Positions 1-11,500 of a stretch of 64,000 nt of DNA are shown piece by piece. The DNA lies in NCBI RefSeq assembly GCF_047948215.1, contig NC_134456.1, forward strand, positions 63,817,529 through 63,881,528. The letters run 5' to 3'. Below the pieces are notes generated by a model. It did not search any database, was not told the origin of the DNA, and was given only the letters and a program-made list of their open reading frames with translations. This stretch comes from Lycorma delicatula. Lineage: Eukaryota > Arthropoda > Insecta > Hemiptera > Fulgoridae. The position numbers were made by a program, and so were the translations under genes. Each line of letters opens with the position of its first letter. Position 1 is the first letter of the stretch.

Positions 1-2400
1 TCCTTGTCCATTTTTAGGCTAGAATTTTTAATAGGGTACTCTTTGGTGGCTATTTTCCTGTTTGCTGCAAAAAAGGTATTCTAATTTTGTTGTTTTATAG
101 GTGGCGACAAGGATCCCACTATGAGCTCCTCTTATAGGTCTTTAACACTAAGGTCAATTATTGGAAAAGTTTTTGAGAAGGTATTGCAACTTTGTATTAC
201 TGTCTGATGACGGATTGAATTCTAGAAAGTTGTTGGTGGATGTTCTGTATGGTTTTTGCCCAGGCGGAGCACGGAAGATGTTATTCTTAAGGTTATGAAC
301 ATTGTTTCTTCAAGTGAGTCGTCTTGGGTATCTTTTTGGACATATCAGGAGGGTTTAGATTATTTGTGGTGGCCCTCTGTCTTGTTTCAGTTGCAGAAGC
401 GTGATTATATGCAGAATGAGCTGAACGTGTTATATCAGCAATCAAGATGTTGTTCTTCAAGACGGCATCACAGAAGTAGGAAAATCGTAATCTAAAGGTT
501 GTTCCAGGGTAGTGTTTTAGGACTCCTGCTCTGGGTTGTATTCAAATCTTTGAATGGGATTGAGATTACCCAGTGGATGCCGTGTCATTGCGTATGTGGA
601 TGATGGGCTTTTGCTAGGTAAAGGATATTCAAGGAATGAGATTGAATTCACGGCAACTTAGGCTTGCAAGATAACTCCATTCATGGAGTTTGCAACATGA
701 GATGGTGTTTAGCCCATAGAAAACAATGATGTATCTCAAGGGCAGACTAGTTGTTGCTTGTGTATCAATGGCAGGTCATTGAATTAGATATGTCCCGTTG
801 CAGAAGTATCTAGGTGTTATCCTTGATGAGAATTTTCGATTCAAGGAGCACTTGCAATATACTCCTGGCTTTCAAGTCAAAAAGGCTTGTTCTGCTTTTT
901 TCAGTTCGGAGAGCAGTTCACCCTGATTGGGGGATTCATTTCAGAACCATGCGTGTTCTAAATAAGAGTGTCTGCAAGAAGCTATAATGATCTATGCTGC
1001 ACCTGTCTGGGTCCATCAAATGATGTACAAAAGTTATAGGAATATTTTGTTGAGAGCCCAGCATCTCCTGTTGTTATCTGCGATTGGTGCTTATAGGACT
1101 CTCTCTCAAGAGGCAGTCCTTGTTATTTCTGGTATTAAGCTCATTGATATCCTTATGACTGAGTACCAATTACATTATGGTGCTAAGAAGGTAGGGCAAC
1201 TTATCTCTGGGCGCATAGAAGAAATAGATGACCAGAGTTTACATTTATGGCAGGTGAGGTGGATTGAATTGCCCAATGGCTGTTGCGTACATGGCATGTT
1301 TCCTGATGTGAAAAGTATGCAGATAGTAAGACAGATTTCCCCCAATCAGTATATTACACAGTTTCTTGCTGGACATGGTTTTCAAGATAAGTTAGCTAGA
1401 TTGGTTTGCTTAATTCAGGCTTTTGTCTGGAGTGTAGGGCCACTGATGATGTTCTCCATGTCTTATGAAAGCTTGTGAGGATCAATTGTGGTTTTGATCT
1501 GCAGATTAATTGGAAAACCAAAAGGGAATGGAACATAGTTGCTGGCTTCCTTAGATTCTTAGCCCTGCGGAGGAATACTGAGGGGGTCTGATGCTGTTAT
1601 ATATGTAGATAGAACAACAACCTGGGGAGCTAGAGGCCCATCTGGGTCTTACTTTGCCAAGATAGGCGTTTTGGTATTGAGCCCTGGTTAGTGTAGATAT
1701 TCACTGTTAGGATGAGATGGATGAGTGAAGAACTCTGTATGGAGGTGAGGCAGGTTGTAGGTATTAACCTCACTCCCAAAAGCAGACCACAGTAGAAAGA
1801 GATAGGGAATAGGGTACGTTTTAATTAGAGGCTTATTAAATTTGTGAATTTGATTAATTAAGTAAATCGAGAGGACTTGGAGTAAATTGAATTATAGAAC
1901 AAAATTGTTGTTGCAATCAACAATGGTTGTTGGTATGAGGATAGTATTTCTGATGTTTAAACACTCAATCAAGCATGATCTTAGTGCATAGTATAATTGA
2001 AATTTGATATAAGAAGGTCTTTTGTGTAAAACCTTCAATGTTAGAGGAAGACATGAAGATCACACTTCCACGAATTGGTTGATTTGATAGTTGAAGGTTG
2101 TAAATTAAATAGTAAGTGGTCATGGTTGGAAGAGGCCACGCAAAGGCAATAGTAGGTACTGTAAATACACTGATGGAAATGTCTGCCAAGGCATATGCAT
2201 CGGTGGCATCCTGACAGAGACCAAACTGATGACTGTGTTGTGTCTTCAAGTTTGAGGGTCTAAAAGACAACCTCCAGTAAAGCCCATCGTGGCTAGTAAC
2301 AGAAGGGGTGGTGTAGTGACTGGGATCATCACAAGGCAAGTGTCTTCCCCAATGGGGGTCAGAATGAAAAACAAAAAGGTACACATATTTTTACACTTTT
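1..2400 (+). mobile_element. R1-clade non-LTR retrotransposon relic (RT and 3' region)
   Basis: Frameshifted pieces follow the order of an R1-type reverse transcriptase. There is SSYRSLTLRSIIGKVFEKVL at about 125-190, RRSTEDVILK at 262, LDYLWWPSVL (motif A region) at 355, AYVDDGLLL (motif C) at 595 and YAAPVW at 992. The long readable piece 987-1478 contains LLLLSAIGAYRTLSQEAV and AGHGFQ, both typical of R1/TRAS C-termini. RT similarity begins at the window edge, so the 5' part lies outside. The 3' limit near 2400 is a guess: the stretch from 1650 lacks coding similarity but reads like a 3' UTR. Many stops and shifts show it is dead. Confidence 0.75.
987..1478 (+). pseudogene. C-terminal part of R1-like reverse transcriptase
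   Basis: 163 open codons cover the thumb/C-terminal region of an R1-clade RT: YAAPVW, then the LLRAQ...GAYRTLSQEAV block, then FPDVKSMQIVRQISPNQYIT and GHGFQ. The Cys-His tail normally found after GHG is missing or out of frame. This is a fragment of the larger relic around it. Confidence 0.7.
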
Positions 2401-2955
2401 TTTTTTAGCTTTTGCCTCTTTTAATGCTGTCTGTCGGTCATTGATTGAACTATTTGTGTTATTTAGCAGTGTTGTGGGCTGTAGAAATATCTATCTTGTT
2501 TCTGTTACAACTATACCAACCTTACATATACACCCTATTGCACCATAGTGATAGCGACAGTAAATTTTACCTTTTTTTATAAACTGCATAGGGGACCTTG
2601 TACCATACTGAAGGGAAATCAAGAGAAGACAGGACACCTCACCGTAAATGCTCGTACAGGAAGTGTAACCAGTACTGCATACAACATGTTAATAGAGTAT
2701 TAAGGAAGGATGGTTTAAGATCTTCACATTCTTTATTCACCCCTTCCCAGTTGTGTTCAACTATATAACTAATTTAGTTTTGAAACCAGTAAAAAAATTT
2801 TGCTACAACAGGAATATATAATAGACAATCCTATATTAGTAAATTAATGAGAACATGAATTAGTCTTCCTGCACAAGGACCTGAAAATTTAACTTTCCCT
2901 GAATAAATGACCCAAAGGTCATTTAAAGACCTTTGTGTCTTTTTTTGGTTGACCT

Positions 2956-3022
2956 GCACGTTTGATATGGGAAAATAATAAATGTATGTTATCTGGGAAT
3001 GTGCGTTTCTGTCATTTACAAT
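2956..3022 (+). repeat. 67-bp perfect direct repeat, copy 1
   Basis: Identical over 67 bases to 4768-4834, 1.8 kb away in the same orientation. It starts GCACGTTTGATATGG and ends GTCATTTACAAT. It contains no recognisable coding sequence. Confidence 0.85.
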
Positions 3023-3049
3023 AACAATTTTTTTATAATAACAATTTTT

Positions 3050-3560
3050 TTACTGCAAATTACATCGATGTGTGCTCCTCCATTGTCTGTACACTGTTTT
3101 ATTACTCACCAAGCCCATTTATACTTAATTCCATGTTGAAGGATCAATCTTAAAAATAGTCACTGACAGCAGTTTTCACCTCATCAACATTCCTTATTCA
3201 CACAAATGGGAAATTTTTTTCATTGATTTTGCTTCAGAGGGAGTAATCACAGGTTATTAGGTCTGGATTTCTAGATGACCAATAAATTTTGACCACCAGA
3301 ATTGTGGAGCCCCTAAAATCTGCCACCCTTCAAAACATTCTTTACCAAGTAAGTGTTCATAATGAACTGCAGCTCCATCTAGTATAAAACACAATTATTA
3401 ATTCCATACCAATCAACAATAAAACAATTTTCAAGCATATTAAGCTATAAAATGCTGTTAACCCAAACTTTAAAAATTGACTACTATTAGATGGTTCCAG
3501 ATAACCTGTATATTTTATCATGGAAAGGGGCTTTGTGGCCATTGTAGATAATATTGTAAG
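3050..3560 (-). mobile_element. Tc1/mariner-type transposase relic (DDE C-terminal part)
   Basis: Read on the minus strand, frameshifted pieces follow the C-terminal half of a Tc1-like DDE transposase. These are a DGA-H-type segment, a CDYSLWGKINEK segment (cf. D-FLWG-K), NVDEVKTAVSDYF, and the terminal GGAHIDV at 3061-3082. The frame breaks several times and the N-terminal half is not seen. Confidence 0.6.
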
Positions 3561-3692
3561 TGAAGTTGTAGAGTTCTCACTTACACCAAAGAAGTAATTG
3601 TGTGTGTATAGTTAAATGTTTTTTTCTTTTTAACTGTGTATATATAGGCTATACAATATATAGGCAATAGTAGGTTTTTTAGGTTTTTAGTA

Positions 3693-3697
<5 letters not shown>

Positions 3698-3738
<41 letters not shown>
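3698..3738 (+). repeat. (TA)n microsatellite
   Basis: About 20 TA units. A 43-base segment just after it (about 3754-3796) is a diverged copy of 3144-3186. Confidence 0.9.
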
Positions 3739-3744
<6 letters not shown>

Positions 3745-4767
3745 CATATATATATCAATCTTAAAAATATTCACTGACAGTAGTTTTCACCTCATATATA
3801 TATATGGATAAAAATAAAAAAACATTAACTACTTGACAACTTGAATCCTACATTATATCAGGCATAAAACAGCAGTGCGAATAAAGATATAAAAATTGTC
3901 ATAATATGAAAAAAAATTTACCATAAAATTACAAACTGTTAAACCAAAGTAACATCAATAGGTTATCAGAAGAAAAATAAATCAATAAGCTATTAATTTC
4001 AGGAAAAAAATCAGGAGTTAATCATTAAAATAAAATACAATTAGTAAAATGTTGCTTTAATAAAAATAAAACAAAAAACAAACTATAGATTAAGTTAGGA
4101 CACATAAATAAACTGCTAGTTAGGAGAATTGGAATAGGAAATTTGTTGGTATTGAACACAGTCAGCAATTGACAGACTGCTGAAGAGAGATATCTTTGGC
4201 AGAAACTTACAAAAAGAACGTGGTTAGAGTTACATATTATGACATTTTGTAGTTTATTCGAAGGAAGATAAGATTAAAATATATAGAAAGAAAACTGAGG
4301 TGTTGCATACAGGGAAAATATTTATGCTGTACGAGTTTAGCCCACAACAGAATTTTGAAGGCTTATAAAAAACCTTGATTTGAGCTCGTTCATTAATCGA
4401 AAAAATGTTTTGAGTGCTTCACCCATGAAAGACGTTTTGTAGCCGATTATGAATAACATGACAACATTGTGCTTGTTCTCAACATAGTTGTCGATTCGGT
4501 GAAAATACTAGGGTTTCTCAAATAATTTATAAGTTGCTCATTATTTACTTTACTGCAACGAACAATTAACACGAATAACAATAATTTTTTCACTGATAGG
4601 CTATGTACAAAATCCGAATAAATTAATACTGAAAGGTACATTTCACGGCCTAGAACTTTTAATTATTTAATATCATTAAAGCAATCATTAAATATGATTG
4701 CTTTACAGGTATTAGTTTCTTATAGTAAATCTTAAAAATGTATCACTTATTAAAAAAAACTAATTAG

Positions 4768-4834
4768 GCACGTTTGATATGGGAAAATAATAAATGTATG
4801 TTATCTGGGAATGTGCGTTTCTGTCATTTACAAT
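4768..4834 (+). repeat. 67-bp perfect direct repeat, copy 2
   Basis: Identical to 2956-3022. It sits 58 bases upstream of a tRNA-derived SINE, and the similarity stops abruptly on both sides. Confidence 0.85.
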
Positions 4835-4891
4835 GTGTAAGAAGATATGTCACGTTAACAAAAGTATGGATATATTATATTAAATCGTATA

Positions 4892-5057
4892 GCCTGCCGG
4901 CCTCCGTGGCGCGAGTGGTAACGTCTTGGCCTTTCATCCGGAGGTCCTGGGTTCGAATGCCGATCAGGCATGGCATTTTCACACACGCTACAAATCACGC
5001 ATCTCATCCTCTGAAGCAATACCTAACGGCGGACCCAGAGGTTAAAAGAAAAAAAAA
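4892..5057 (+). mobile_element. tRNA-derived SINE
   Basis: An internal pol III promoter is visible: A box TGGCGCGAGTGG at 4907-4918 and B box GGTTCGAATGC at 4950-4960. A non-tRNA body follows (CTCATCCTCTGAAGCAATAC) and an A-rich tail ends at 5057. Parts of the same family recur at 10290-10405, 21791-21907, 27222-27310 and 47905-48057. The tRNA-like head does not fold into an acceptor stem with the sequence after the B box, so it is not a tRNA gene. Confidence 0.85.
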
Positions 5058-5303
5058 TCGTCTAGCCTATTTGATCGTAGCATTCAACCAATAAAATAAA
5101 CACGAACTTTGTACAAATATTAAATGATAATACTGAATAATTAGAAACAGCAGTTTAAAAAAATAGCTTCATTATCAAACGTTTGGCACAGCTTGTCATT
5201 ATCAGCTGCCTTCCATCAAGGGATTCACGTGTTGTAATGAATCTTATCAGGCGATAAAATTTATACAACCATTATTTTTAATTGCCAAAATGTGGCTTTC
5301 TAG

Positions 5304-5352
5304 TATAAATAGGATCTATCGGGAAACAAGTTTTTCATTATCGTGCTCAGTT
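5304..5352 (+). promoter_or_regulatory. Candidate core promoter of the ornithine carrier gene
   Basis: TATAAATA lies at 5304-5311. A TCATTA initiator-like site (A at 5337) sits 33 bases downstream and a perfect TCAGTT initiator at 5347-5352; either would give an 85-100-base leader before the ATG at 5434. Upstream are a CACGTG E-box (about 5227) and an inverted pair of GATA-type sites around 5247-5260. Transcription from here is inferred, not shown. Confidence 0.5.
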
Positions 5353-5433
5353 GTACTAAATCTAGCGGTTTGCTAAAGAGTTTTTAATTTTTTCCTTGGA
5401 AAATTACTTTAATACCCGGAGAGTTATGAGAGA

Positions 5434-5503
5434 ATGGAACTCTGTAAAAATTCCAATAAAAACTTCATTGATGGTGTTATTGATTTTACCAGTGGATCTC
5501 TTG
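5434..5503 (+). CDS. SLC25A15: Ornithine carrier exon 1 (start codon, residues 1-23 plus one base)
   Basis: ATG at 5434 begins [20 protein letters not shown] and the exon ends with one base of a Gly codon before donor gtaagt at 5504. The FTSGSLG segment aligns with the start of the first transmembrane helix of ornithine carriers. An earlier ATG at 5426 is in another frame and overlaps this start. Confidence 0.9.
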
Positions 5504-8500
5504 GTAAGTAACTTTTTTAAACTCATGTTAGCTTTCAGTTTTCGTGTTGAAAATCTGTGTTAACCATATTTAGTTGGCAACTTTGTGCCAACTTGTTTTT
5601 ATACTCTCTAACGTATGAATATGATTGTTACACGTTTTGGAGAATGTGTCTGCGCTGAAATTCTATTCAATTAATTTACGATAAAGTAGATTTAAGTTGT
5701 TCAGTGCTTTTGCGAACGTACTTGTAATATTTTTGCTTCGTCGTTTGTTATAGAGGGTACAATGGTGTAGAAATGTTTTAATTATAATTCACACCAGTAA
5801 CATTAAAAAAATAGGTATTTTTACCCATAATCCAAATTCCATGTGTCCAGTTACGTTGAAGTAGGAATTAACCCTACTTTTTATAGTTAATACTTAGGTT
5901 ACATTTTTTTAATTTATGTTTCTATGTATATGTTGCGACATGTTTCTTTGCAAAATCCAAATTATTTCTAATGTTATATAAAAATCGTATGTGTACGATA
6001 CGTAAAATATATTACTCTGAATTCTGTTAACCTTATTCATCTGAAATCTATGGAATTTGTTTTCGAATATCAGCTGAGCTATTCTTGCACGTACACAACT
6101 GTTCTCCAAGTTCGTGAAGGAGTTTAAATTATTACTTAAATTTGTAATTTTACCATTTGAAGCGTTTAAAAACAAACTAGTTTAAATTAATTTATTCTAT
6201 TCCACAATGAAAATATATGTACAAAGTAATGTCTCCTGCAATGTTTGTGTAGGATGTGTATACAAAAGTCTGTATAAAAAAAAATTTTTATACTTTTTCT
6301 AAATGTGAATGGGCTGGACGAAATGTGTTACTCTTTGAGAAAAAAATAAACATATAAAATTACAGATTTCTTAATTTGGTATATGTGTTTATAGATTTTT
6401 AAAACTTCCTTGATGTAACACGCTTATCCGGAAGAAAACTTCTGTCTAACTTATTTGTGAAGTTTTATTTTCTTTTTGAATTTCTTTTCAAGAATAATTA
6501 CACCTACATAATACATTTTCTAAAATAACATAGATATCCTTGATAGACATATATTACTAAAAAAAGAACTTTCTAATTATATATAGAACAGTATTTACAA
6601 CTAAATAACACAACAGTCTTCAAGAAAATAGAACTATTTTTTGATTATTTGTTTTTGTAATACAACTCATGAAATTTTGAAGTTTCAGAACTACAAATCT
6701 TTAACACAGTTGACACAATTTTCTGGATCATTCCATACAAACAGGCTATTTACACTTTATGTACATGCTGTTAGTTTTATATATGAACATTAAGAAGAGG
6801 TTTTTCTTTTTTCCAGTTTATCACTAGTGATTGTAGATGAAGTATCAGCAATTTTCCTGTCTTCTGTCCCTCTTGCTGTACACTGAGGAGTGATAGATTT
6901 TTCAATTGAGCTCCTAAGTTTGTTACGAGATTTTTGGGTTTTGGAGCCACTTAAAGAGGAATGGAAGCATCTTCTGTATGGCTAGTTTTGTATGAAAACA
7001 TTTCTTGTTTGCACATCATTGGCTACAAAACACTGTTGAACTGTGAAAGAGTTACCATTGTTATGGCTATCATACCACTCAGTACACACAATGGCTAGTG
7101 AACATATTTCTTTATGGCGAGTACACACTGTAATGGTAATCATAAGTAACCACCCCCCTTTTGTTCTATTGTAGAAGGCTATAATCTCTGGTTTGCTTGT
7201 TTTTTCATCAATTCCACTACCTCTTGATACAAGAAAAACAACATGGTTGCACTTCACTTTCCAAGAGAAGAGTGTCATGCCATCTGAAAAACCATATTAT
7301 TCAAAGGCTGCTGTCGATGAGTAACCAGAAATTTGGGGGGTATATCCCTTTTGTTTTTTCTGAGGGTGCAACATAGGCGAGTCCTTGCTTTCTCAGCTCT
7401 TCAACAGCTTGAATGGAGCTGCAATAATTGTCGTTAGTTATGTTTCTGTTTGTACTGTGGACTGGCTTTGAAGCTTGAAGTAAGGCCTGAGTAGCACCAT
7501 GAGAGTTTTATCTTAAGAAGACAGAGTTTTGCTGTCTGAGCCTCTCCCCTTATAAATGTAATAATTAAGAAGGATGTTTTTGCATCCATTAGATTCACTT
7601 GTTTGATGCCATACTTTGCCGGTTTATTTGGCATATACCAAGAGACTTTTTCCTCTAAATGGCAAAAGCATTTCATTAGCTGTACAGTGTTCGCTAGGAA
7701 CGTACATTTTTTGACAGTTGCCTATGAAATGGAAAAGATATTAGCCTTCCAAGTTCGTGTGTAAGGATTATCAAATCGTAATGCCTCTTTTACAGCTGTG
7801 AATCTGTTAACAAACATAGCTGTTCTAAGTATAGGATGCCCAGTAACATCTTTATTGAGAAGTGATCTGCTATTTTCACAGCTAGACTCAGTGATGGACG
7901 AAAGCACCAGCATGCCTGTAAAAGTGTTCAGTTGTGAATGGGTAAGGGGTAAGTCCTTGAGGTAGCTCAAATCTTTTTCTACCAAACATGCTCTGACAAA
8001 TGTGAAATGGCGGTTTGTATACTTCAAAATTTCTTCCATTATATTCAGAGAAAAAAGTTGATCCCAAACTTTTAGTCTGTAGGTGAATCTCCCAGAACTT
8101 CTTTAGTATAACGAGTAAGTAAGTCCTGGCAGCATGCAAAGATTTATGATATTCTGAGCAGGTGGCTTATCCCTCCTGGATGGTTCTTCAGTACACCACT
8201 CCTTTCTGTTTACTCCAACATAAAAACGAGGCGCATTGGAGCATGTGATTTCATCTTAGGAAGGTCTTACTGCATTATGTTTTTCAGCTGCAGCCTCCTC
8301 TTCATCATTCTCGTAGTCCTCACTTGAATCTTCATTTTCTAATTCAGACAGAGGGGGTGAATAATTTGGATTTTCTTCACTGTCGTCAAAAGTTAGTAGA
8401 TCTGGAATAGGTGTTTCTGGTTGACTCTCAGCCAGCTAAAATAGAAAAAAAAAGCATTAGTTATTTTTGTGCAAGAAAAAGTGGGGAAAATAAAAAATGC

Positions 8501-11500
8501 TATTTGAAAATAAGTGTAACTGGATAAAAATCAAACTTACACAATCATCAACTTAATTCTCATACACTTCTCACTGTCTACAAATACGGGATTATCCATA
8601 CAATAAATATTCTTCCTTATATCTTTATAAGAACTGGTTGATCCATCTGTTATTAGAAAAGAAAAGAAAAAATACTTAGAGAAACAACTAATATGCATGT
8701 TAATAAGGAAGTGATAGGCATATAAACAAACTCTCGATATAAATATTTGCAACAGAGCCAGCAAAGAAGGGTAAATCAAAGAATGGTAAAAACTACCCAC
8801 CACTTATAGGACTCTGGGACACATGGAGGTAAAAATTACCTTCTATCCTCTGGGCTCTGTCACATATGGGTTAGTTTTACCAGATGTGTTTAAAAAGAAG
8901 GCTTACCTGCTTTCAAAGAAATTTGACGGGAAGTAAACACTTCAGCACTAGGACCGAGAATAACTGGCATGAATTTACATGGGGCCTTTTTGCTCACCTA
9001 ACCATCAGGTTTGCAAACACAAAAAACATAATTTCCCTATGGGTGATTTTTACCTACCCGTGATAGTAGTACAGGTTAAAGTAAATTCCATTTAGTTATG
9101 CTATCAACTGTCTTTTCAAGATCTCCTACAACCAAAATTCATTTTTATCTCTAGTTAATAATTTGTTCATTGGTCAAGAAAGAGATATTAATGCTTTTTG
9201 TACATATTTTCAAATGTAAAGAAAGGTGATCTTTGTAGTATTGAGATTCATATACATTGGGTGCATTTAATAAAAGGCAGTGTTATGGATGACAATCTGG
9301 TGTCCTAATCTGTTCACAACCCCTTATGACTGAATTTTGGAAATTTTTTATATTTAACTTATCAGTTGATGGTAATAAAGATTATCAAAGCTTGTGATAT
9401 ACATTATGTATCCAACACTCCAGAAATTTATTTATGAACAAAATTATCAGTGAGGGTAATGTCCTGTGAAATTACTTGTGAAGTGTTATTTTCTGTGAAG
9501 GAGGTAGAAATATTAAATATGTTTAATTCTAATGAATACAGTATCTAACTCCTTCGACAAGCCCTGCAAATGGTATTTACCAATTAGATACACCACAAAA
9601 TCTGAACCATACTGGGAGCTATCTCTTGTATTAAGAATTTATTTTATTGTAGGTTTGTTTAAACAGGAGTCCTATAGCCTAAAGAAGTAAAGTAAAGACA
9701 AACTAGTGAATACTGAATCCTCTTTTGAAGTTGGTATAATAAGTAAATAAATATGCTTGTATGCAATTTAAAAGAAGCAAATTTATTGTGAATGAACCAC
9801 TTGAATAGTGCATATTGATTTATTTTCACTTATGGAAATAGAATCTGTTGTTAATAAATATTTTTTTGTTATAATTTGCCGTTATTCCTGGTGTATTTGT
9901 ATATAATCTTCTTTTATGTAAAAAAAAATTAAATGTTATAAAGATTTTGCATGTAGAGAATCAAACTAGTAATAAAATTGAAACTTTCATTTATTTTGTG
10001 ATAATACATGCATAAAAATTAATTTTATATTTTTTATAAATTCAAGGACATAAAACATGAGCTTATGGTCAGATTCTTATCCAGCCTTATAGAATAGTTA
10101 ATTAATTTCAAAATTGTTGAGAAAGTTTGATGTTGGCTGTAAGATGCAAACTTGTTTAAGTTGTATTGAACTAAGTCAAACTAAAGCCCTCCAGGATAAG
10201 ACCCCTTTGAACTTGATACTCAGAAAAACTTAATTATCTCCAAATATTTGGTTGTCAAGTTATTTATTTATTCATATTGGTAACAAAAGATCGAGACCCA
10301 GGTTTTTTATGATGAGAAATAAACTTTGTAGTAGATGAAAATTGCCAAACCTTGATCAGGATTTGAACCCACAATGAGCCCAAGTAGGTGTGTTACCTTT
10401 CAAAAAATAAAATTAAGGTAAAAATTGTTGTCATGAGCAACAAAACAGCTGACATTAATAAAATAGAAAAACCTTGGATTCCAGAAATCTGTAGTGAAGC
10501 TACCAGCCTAACCCCAGACTCAGATGAACATTTTAATGGATTTTAGGCACTAATTCAGAAAAAGCCTCTAAACTTTAACTGTAAGAATTTCTGCATGTAG
10601 AAAACCCAGAAAAGTAACTTATCTTACGACAGAATAACAAACCTCTAACCCCATAGAAAGTACTCATGAGCTTGTAGGCTTAGGAAGGATTGGAATCATC
10701 TTCAGCTGATTTGATTTGTTCCAAAACCAAGTTGGACAGCCTATAAAGTGGGGCTATAGAACTGCGTTAGTGGTCAAAGACTGCAGTCAAAAGCCTGACA
10801 TTGATTATGAAGAAATATTCTTCCTGTTCTCAAGTATTCTGTAAGATGAACTGCTTGATTTCACACTCAAACTAAATTTAAGAACATACATGAATGCTGA
10901 AACAGCTCACCTTCATTCATTTGCCATGAGATTTACATGCAGCCAAAGAAAAAAAGAATTTATGAATAAGTTTAGTTTATTCTAACATCACATAAAATGT
11001 AACAATCAAAAACTTGATAGTAAGAAAACTTAGAAATACAAATTCAAAATTAAAGAATAAAAAATACTTTTGTCTAGAGCACAATAAATCTAAAATTGTT
11101 TTCGTAATGTCAAAAATTCTGACAGTTTCTTTCACATAATTTCCCTTCCCTTTTCTTTTTTAGATTTTTAACAGATTATTAAACATTTTAAAGCCTCTAT
11201 AAATTAAAGTGTTTGAATCTTTTAACCCAGAGATATTTTCAGGTCAATACAATTTCTTAAAAATATATTTTTACATCTTTTAAAAACATCATGCCCAACA
11301 AGATATTTTTGTAAAGTTTCTTTCTTATTTTAAATATAAAAACTTTAGTCAGTAATGTAACTAAGTCTTTGTTTAATACTTAATAATTAAAGAATTTTGA
11401 GTATTAACTTTATAGTAATACGTATCAACGTATAATTAATTTTCTTTTGTGAGTTTTAAATTACGTTTAGCTGATTTTCATTACATAAAAATAAAATAAA

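Noticed and set aside
1965..2384. A 139-residue minus-strand protein
   Set aside because: It is antisense to what looks like the 3' region of the R1-type relic and shows no known domain.
4892..4970. A tRNA gene
   Set aside because: A and B boxes are good, but there is no matching acceptor stem, the B-box side reads GAATGC, and the sequence runs straight into a SINE body with an A-rich tail.
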